A stretch of DNA of 53,386 nucleotides from a virus: positions 1 through 53,386 of the IMG/VR virus record IMGVR_UViG_3300040807_002454. The stretch is one strand, 5' to 3'. The notes under the pieces are model-generated. The model made no database searches. It was not told the origin of the DNA and saw only the letters and a program-made list of their open reading frames with translations. A program made the position numbers and the translations under genes. This document shows positions 49,958-53,386 of the stretch, piece by piece (the stretch's first letter is position 1; every line of letters starts with the position of its first letter).

Positions 49958-50551
49958 ATGACTATAGGCACTGCTATTTCTAGAGTAAGGAATGGAATTA
50001 AAGAAGTAAGTAGAGATTCTTATTATACCAATAGATTATTGTGGAATACATTATTAACTAATTATATTAGATTCTTAAATCAAAAGCCTAATATACACAG
50101 TTTAGATGTATTTACTACTATAGATGTAGATACAGAGTCGGTAAATTTGTTAGAGAATACTTGTGTACCTTTAGATTGTTGGGGCTGTAGAATTAAAGTA
50201 GAAGATGTTTTAGAGACAAAACATGGTATGGTATTTAGATACATTACAACTCCAGATAGATCTATTCCGTTTAAATTAGTAAGTCCTAAACTATTTACAA
50301 AAAAAGCGGATAAAACTAAAGGGAATACACATTATGCATTTCTAGAGGGAGAGTATCTTTATTTTAACAAATGTTATCCTTGTATCAAGATTAGCTACTT
50401 AGCTAAAGATGGTGTTACTACATCGTGTTGCAAGTTAGATAATGCGTTAAATATTCCTGACTATCTATTAGATATAAGTATTAAAGGCGCTATTCAAGAT
50501 TTAGCTCCTAGTTTACAGAAACCAGTAGATAGAACATCTGATAAAAATTAA
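49958..50551 (+). CDS. ring/connector-like protein, 197 aa
   Basis: The N-terminus (ISRVRNGIKEVSRDSYYTNRLLWNTLLTNYIRFLNQ) is helical. A beta part with four cysteines follows (NTCVPLDCWGCRIKVEDV, FNKCYPCIKISYL). It lies 3 bases from its upstream neighbour and 2 from the next gene, so the three are coupled. A neck or ring component is likely from place. Confidence 0.6.
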   Translation: MTIGTAISRVRNGIKEVSRDSYYTNRLLWNTLLTNYIRFLNQKPNIHSLDVFTTIDVDTESVNLLENTCVPLDCWGCRIKVEDVLETKHGMVFRYITTPDRSIPFKLVSPKLFTKKADKTKGNTHYAFLEGEYLYFNKCYPCIKISYLAKDGVTTSCCKLDNALNIPDYLLDISIKGAIQDLAPSLQKPVDRTSDKN

Positions 50552-50553
50552 GT

Positions 50554-51471
50554 ATGAAGACTATACTAGTATCCACTATAATTGATAAGGTTAAAGAGAA
50601 ATTATCTGTATATTTTGAAAATGACAGTATAGATGATGCTATTCTTTATAATAAGTTTGACAATTTAAAATCTAATTTCAGGCTAAATGATTACATTTTA
50701 ACCTCTGATGTTTTAGTAGTTGAAAACTCTCAAGCTACATTACCTGAGGATTTTTATAAAGCATGTTTAATTTTAGGCTGTTATGAATATACAGTAGATG
50801 AAGGATATACAGGTACTTGGACAGTAGATGAGGAGAAAATAGATATATGTGAATATAGCTGTAATGTCAATGCATGTAAGGATGAATGTGGAAATTTGAT
50901 TAACTTAGTGCAAAAATTCAATAGATATGCTCCTAGAGTGTATCAAAAATTTGATTTATTAAGTTTAGGTCAAAATATGACTAATTTTTGCAGTGATATT
51001 TGTATAAATAATTCTTCTAAAAGTGGTAATACTATTACTATTAATCATGGTAAAATTACAACAGAATTTGAAGAAGGATTAATTTATGTAGAATATTTTA
51101 AAGATTTAGATATAGGTACAGATTATGAAATACCATATCATCCAAAAGTAGTACAATGGTTGGAAAGTGAATTTATCTTAGAGATATTTGAAACATTATA
51201 TTACAATGGACTTGAAAATATTGTACAACGATATCAAAATGCAAAAGTAAATGCTAATAGAGATTACTGGTCAGCTAAATCAATATTAAAAACTCCAGAG
51301 TTTACTGAGTTATATGGTATTTCAAACGCATTGATAGAACGATATAATAGAATAAGATATAATATTTGGGACGACACTATTCATAGTAAGAGTTATTACT
51401 TATATAATTCAGAAGTGGCTAATTCTCCTAATAGTACTATAGCACCAATAAATAAGAGTTGGAATGGATAA
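50554..51471 (+). CDS. ring/connector-like protein, 305 aa
   Basis: The chain starts with IIDKVKEKLSVYFENDSIDDAILYNKF and has a TLPEDFYKACLILGCYEY turn resembling the LP-x-D/E-(F/Y) element of connector proteins. Its middle has five cysteines (CEYSCNVNACKDECGN). It overlaps the next gene by 8 bases. A second ring or tail-tube component is likely. Confidence 0.6.
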   Translation: MKTILVSTIIDKVKEKLSVYFENDSIDDAILYNKFDNLKSNFRLNDYILTSDVLVVENSQATLPEDFYKACLILGCYEYTVDEGYTGTWTVDEEKIDICEYSCNVNACKDECGNLINLVQKFNRYAPRVYQKFDLLSLGQNMTNFCSDICINNSSKSGNTITINHGKITTEFEEGLIYVEYFKDLDIGTDYEIPYHPKVVQWLESEFILEIFETLYYNGLENIVQRYQNAKVNANRDYWSAKSILKTPEFTELYGISNALIERYNRIRYNIWDDTIHSKSYYLYNSEVANSPNSTIAPINKSWNG

Positions 51472-53386
51472 GACGTTAAATAATGATTTACATCCTTTAT
51501 TTCTAAATAAAGGCAGTATGATATATTTGCTTAATGGCGATATATCTAGTCATGATGCGGCTGAACAGACAGGATTTGTTCAGAATACCTTATCTAATGA
51601 ATTATGCTATAGATTCACTAAAGAGTTTATGGGCGCTATACCTCTGGATGGTACTGATGTAGTATTATTTGAAGGTACTGGTGATGATTCCAAAATTATT
51701 CTACTAAATACAGAGACGTGTAAATTTAAGCTTATAGCAAAAGATCCATGTCTTAATTTTCAGGCAACTATAAAAGGCAAGTATAGGAAGACTAGTGAAG
51801 GTCGAGTAATTTATTTTGGGAATAAAAATAGATTTAATTTTCTTAATATCGACTGTCCTCCAAAGAAAAGAAAAAATGACTGTCAAGAATGTTTAGATGA
51901 ATATGAGAACTGTATAGATTGTGATGCATTAAATATCAATCGACATATTAATATACCTTGTGTAGAGTTATCTGAAATATCAGGTAATATGCCTAATGGG
52001 TCATATCAGTTTGCTATAGGCTTTTCTGATGAAAAGTCTACACAGACAGAGTATTTTATATTACCTCAAGTAATTAAATTATTTGATAAGGACAATAGAC
52101 CTGGAGGTATTAATATATCTTTTAACGAATGCTTTACTACGTATTTTGATGAGTTTGAATTAGTACTTATTGCAAATAGAGATTCAGGACAAACATATCA
52201 ACGTCTAGAATATTTAAATACCTCTGTAAAATCTTATGCGGTTACAGAACTAGACTCTCCTAAATATACACCTTTAGATATACAAACGTTATTATCTAGG
52301 GGCTCTTATTATCAAGGCTTTAAGTTTATAGCTGAAAATAATGAATCATTAATTCTAGGGGCTCCATGTACACGAAAGTCTTTTGATTATAGAAGTTTAG
52401 CTAATCAAATAGAGATAGAGCCTGTTATAATGTCTGTACGAAAAGAAGATGCTCATCTTTATCCATCATTATTAAGGGATGAAGTATATCCATTTGATAT
52501 AGAGTGGGTATATCCTGATGGACAGACTTCCCATAAAACGCATATTCCAAACATAGTTTCGGATGTATTTGATATTTATGGAACGTCTTTTAATGCTACA
52601 GTACTAGCACCAGATAATTTAGATCATTACGAACGAAATTCTATAGAATGTAATACTGACTTTAAAAAAGTATTTGAAATCTACAATAATGGTACTATAA
52701 CCTTTAATACAGATAACTGTGCAGATTGTACTATTATAGAAGTAGGTACAGGAACTATGTCTTATTGGGAAAGTCAGGAAGTATATCCTGATGATTATCC
52801 TGATTTAGGCTGTACGCCTATTAAGTACCATAAGATGCCAGATGACTGTATAGCTCCTATTATAGAGAATGGATGTGTAAATATCCTTACTATTCGAGCA
52901 AAGAATGTACAACCTCCTTTAGATTGTGATGGTAATGAGATACCTATGCTAGGGTATAGAATATTAGTAGGAGATAGAACTAATCATAAATCTATTTTAC
53001 ATAAGGGGTTAGTATACAATATGGGGGTTCATGAAACAGATTGTGAAAACATCTTATATCCTAACTTTCCATTTAATGACTTAAACAAAAATAAATTTTT
53101 AGCTACTCAATGGGAGCGAGGTTTATTTAATACTAAATCTACTTTAGATACGTATTCAGATAATCAGTTTACCTATCATTCGCCTGATATTCATTATGTA
53201 AAAGGCCAACAAGGAGAAGTATTAAAAATATACACAGAAGCAATTGGAAAGACTCAAGGTATTTATCATTATACTGAAGATTATCCTAAGTTTCAGATTC
53301 TATCTTCCTTTGGAAACTTAATAACTCAAATAGCAGGCTTTGTAGAAGCTACTATATTATTAAATGGAGAAGAATGTGAAACAGTA
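51464..53386 (+). CDS. large cysteine-rich virion protein, 5' part (at least 641 aa, cut by window)
   Basis: The ATG at 51464 overlaps the previous stop by 8 bases, and 641 codons stay open to the window end, so the C-terminus is missing. A CPPKKRKNDCQECLDEYENCIDCDA-like cysteine block lies near residues 128-152 (not all shown). The rest alternates acidic beta segments with aromatic ones (EVYPDDYPDLGCTP, KFLATQWERGL). In crAss-like phages the very large gene after the ring proteins is the muzzle/tail component, so this is the inferred role. Confidence 0.65.
   Translation, partial: MDKTLNNDLHPLFLNKGSMIYLLNGDISSHDAAEQTGFVQNTLSNELCYRFTKEFMGAIPLDGTDVVLFEGTGDDSKIILLNTETCKFKLIAKDPCLNFQATIKGKYRKTSEGRVIYFGNKNRFNFLNIDCPPKKRKNDCQECLDEYENCIDCDALNINRHINIPCVELSEISGNMPNGSYQFAIGFSDEKSTQTEYFILPQVIKLFDKDNRPGGINISFNECFTTYFDEFELVLIANRDSGQTYQRLEYLNTSVKSYAVTELDSPKYTPLDIQTLLSRGSYYQGFKFIAENNESLILGAPCTRKSFDYRSLANQIEIEPVIMSVRKEDAHLYPSLLRDEVYPFDIEWVYPDGQTSHKTHIPNIVSDVFDIYGTSFNATVLAPDNLDHYERNSIECNTDFKKVFEIYNNGTITFNTDNCADCTIIEVGTGTMSYWESQEVYPDDYPDLGCTPIKYHKMPDDCIAPIIENGCVNILTIRAKNVQPPLDCDGNEIPMLGYRILVGDRTNHKSILHKGLVYNMGVHETDCENILYPNFPFNDLNKNKFLATQWERGLFNTKSTLDTYSDNQFTYHSPDIHYVKGQQGEVLKIYTEAIGKTQGIYHYTEDYPKFQILSSFGNLITQIAGFVEATILLNGEECETV

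Noticed and set aside
1-53386. Stop-codon reassignment (TAG or TGA), as in some crAss-like phages
   Set aside because: All long genes, including TerL, polymerase and capsid, are open and end normally in the standard code. The tRNA-Trp anticodon is CCA, not TCA, and no suppressor tRNA was seen.

Overview
The window looks like about half of a crAss-like (Crassvirales-type) tailed phage genome of a Bacteroidetes host. The DNA is AT-rich, genes are tightly packed with stop/start overlaps, Shine-Dalgarno sites are absent with A-rich leaders instead, and the standard genetic code fits every gene read here. Two long gene blocks point away from each other around 28.1-28.8 kb. The right block has the order TerL, portal, acidic scaffold-like protein, major capsid protein, cysteine-rich virion proteins, connector/ring-like proteins. 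The assignment rests on gene order and motifs read by eye, not on a database search.

Minus-strand block (1 to about 28.1 kb): replication genes come first (partial DnaB-like SF4 helicase, SF2 helicase, PolA-type DNA polymerase with proofreading domain). Among them is a WGR-PARP protein (3570-4697) with an intact H-Y-E triad, and 5.7 kb away on the same strand a NADAR-family protein (10433-10888): a possible ADP-ribosylation writer and eraser in one phage. Next come a duplicated two-gene module (8082-10423), a SleB-like cell-wall hydrolase, a 671-aa CxCC protein, a tandem ArsR-like regulator, a lipoprotein, an AAA+ ATPase, several exported or membrane proteins, an ASKHA/Ppx-like membrane protein and a CCA-adding enzyme.

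Non-coding content is unusually large. Four stretches (18.85-19.33, 24.14-25.51, 26.14-26.98 and 28.31-28.77 kb) are dense chains of hairpins with pseudoknots, kissing loops and mutually exclusive pairings. The first two share three exact sequence words in the same order, so they appear to be copies of one structured-RNA family. tRNA genes for Met/Ile(CAT), Arg(TCT) and Lys(TTT) lie in the minus block, and His(GTG), Ser(GCT) and Trp(CCA) in the plus block. None encodes CCA, which suits the phage CCA-adding enzyme. A long tRNA-like fold with no normal anticodon arm sits in that enzyme's 5' leader.

Plus-strand block (28.8 kb to the end): a structured leader with a terminator and three short repeats precedes small early-assembly genes, an astacin-like metalloprotease, a DUF1573 protein, a PD-(D/E)XK nuclease and a C-H-D peptidase-like protein. 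These are followed by packaging, capsid, fibre-like and connector genes. The last gene, a large cysteine-rich virion protein, runs off the window.
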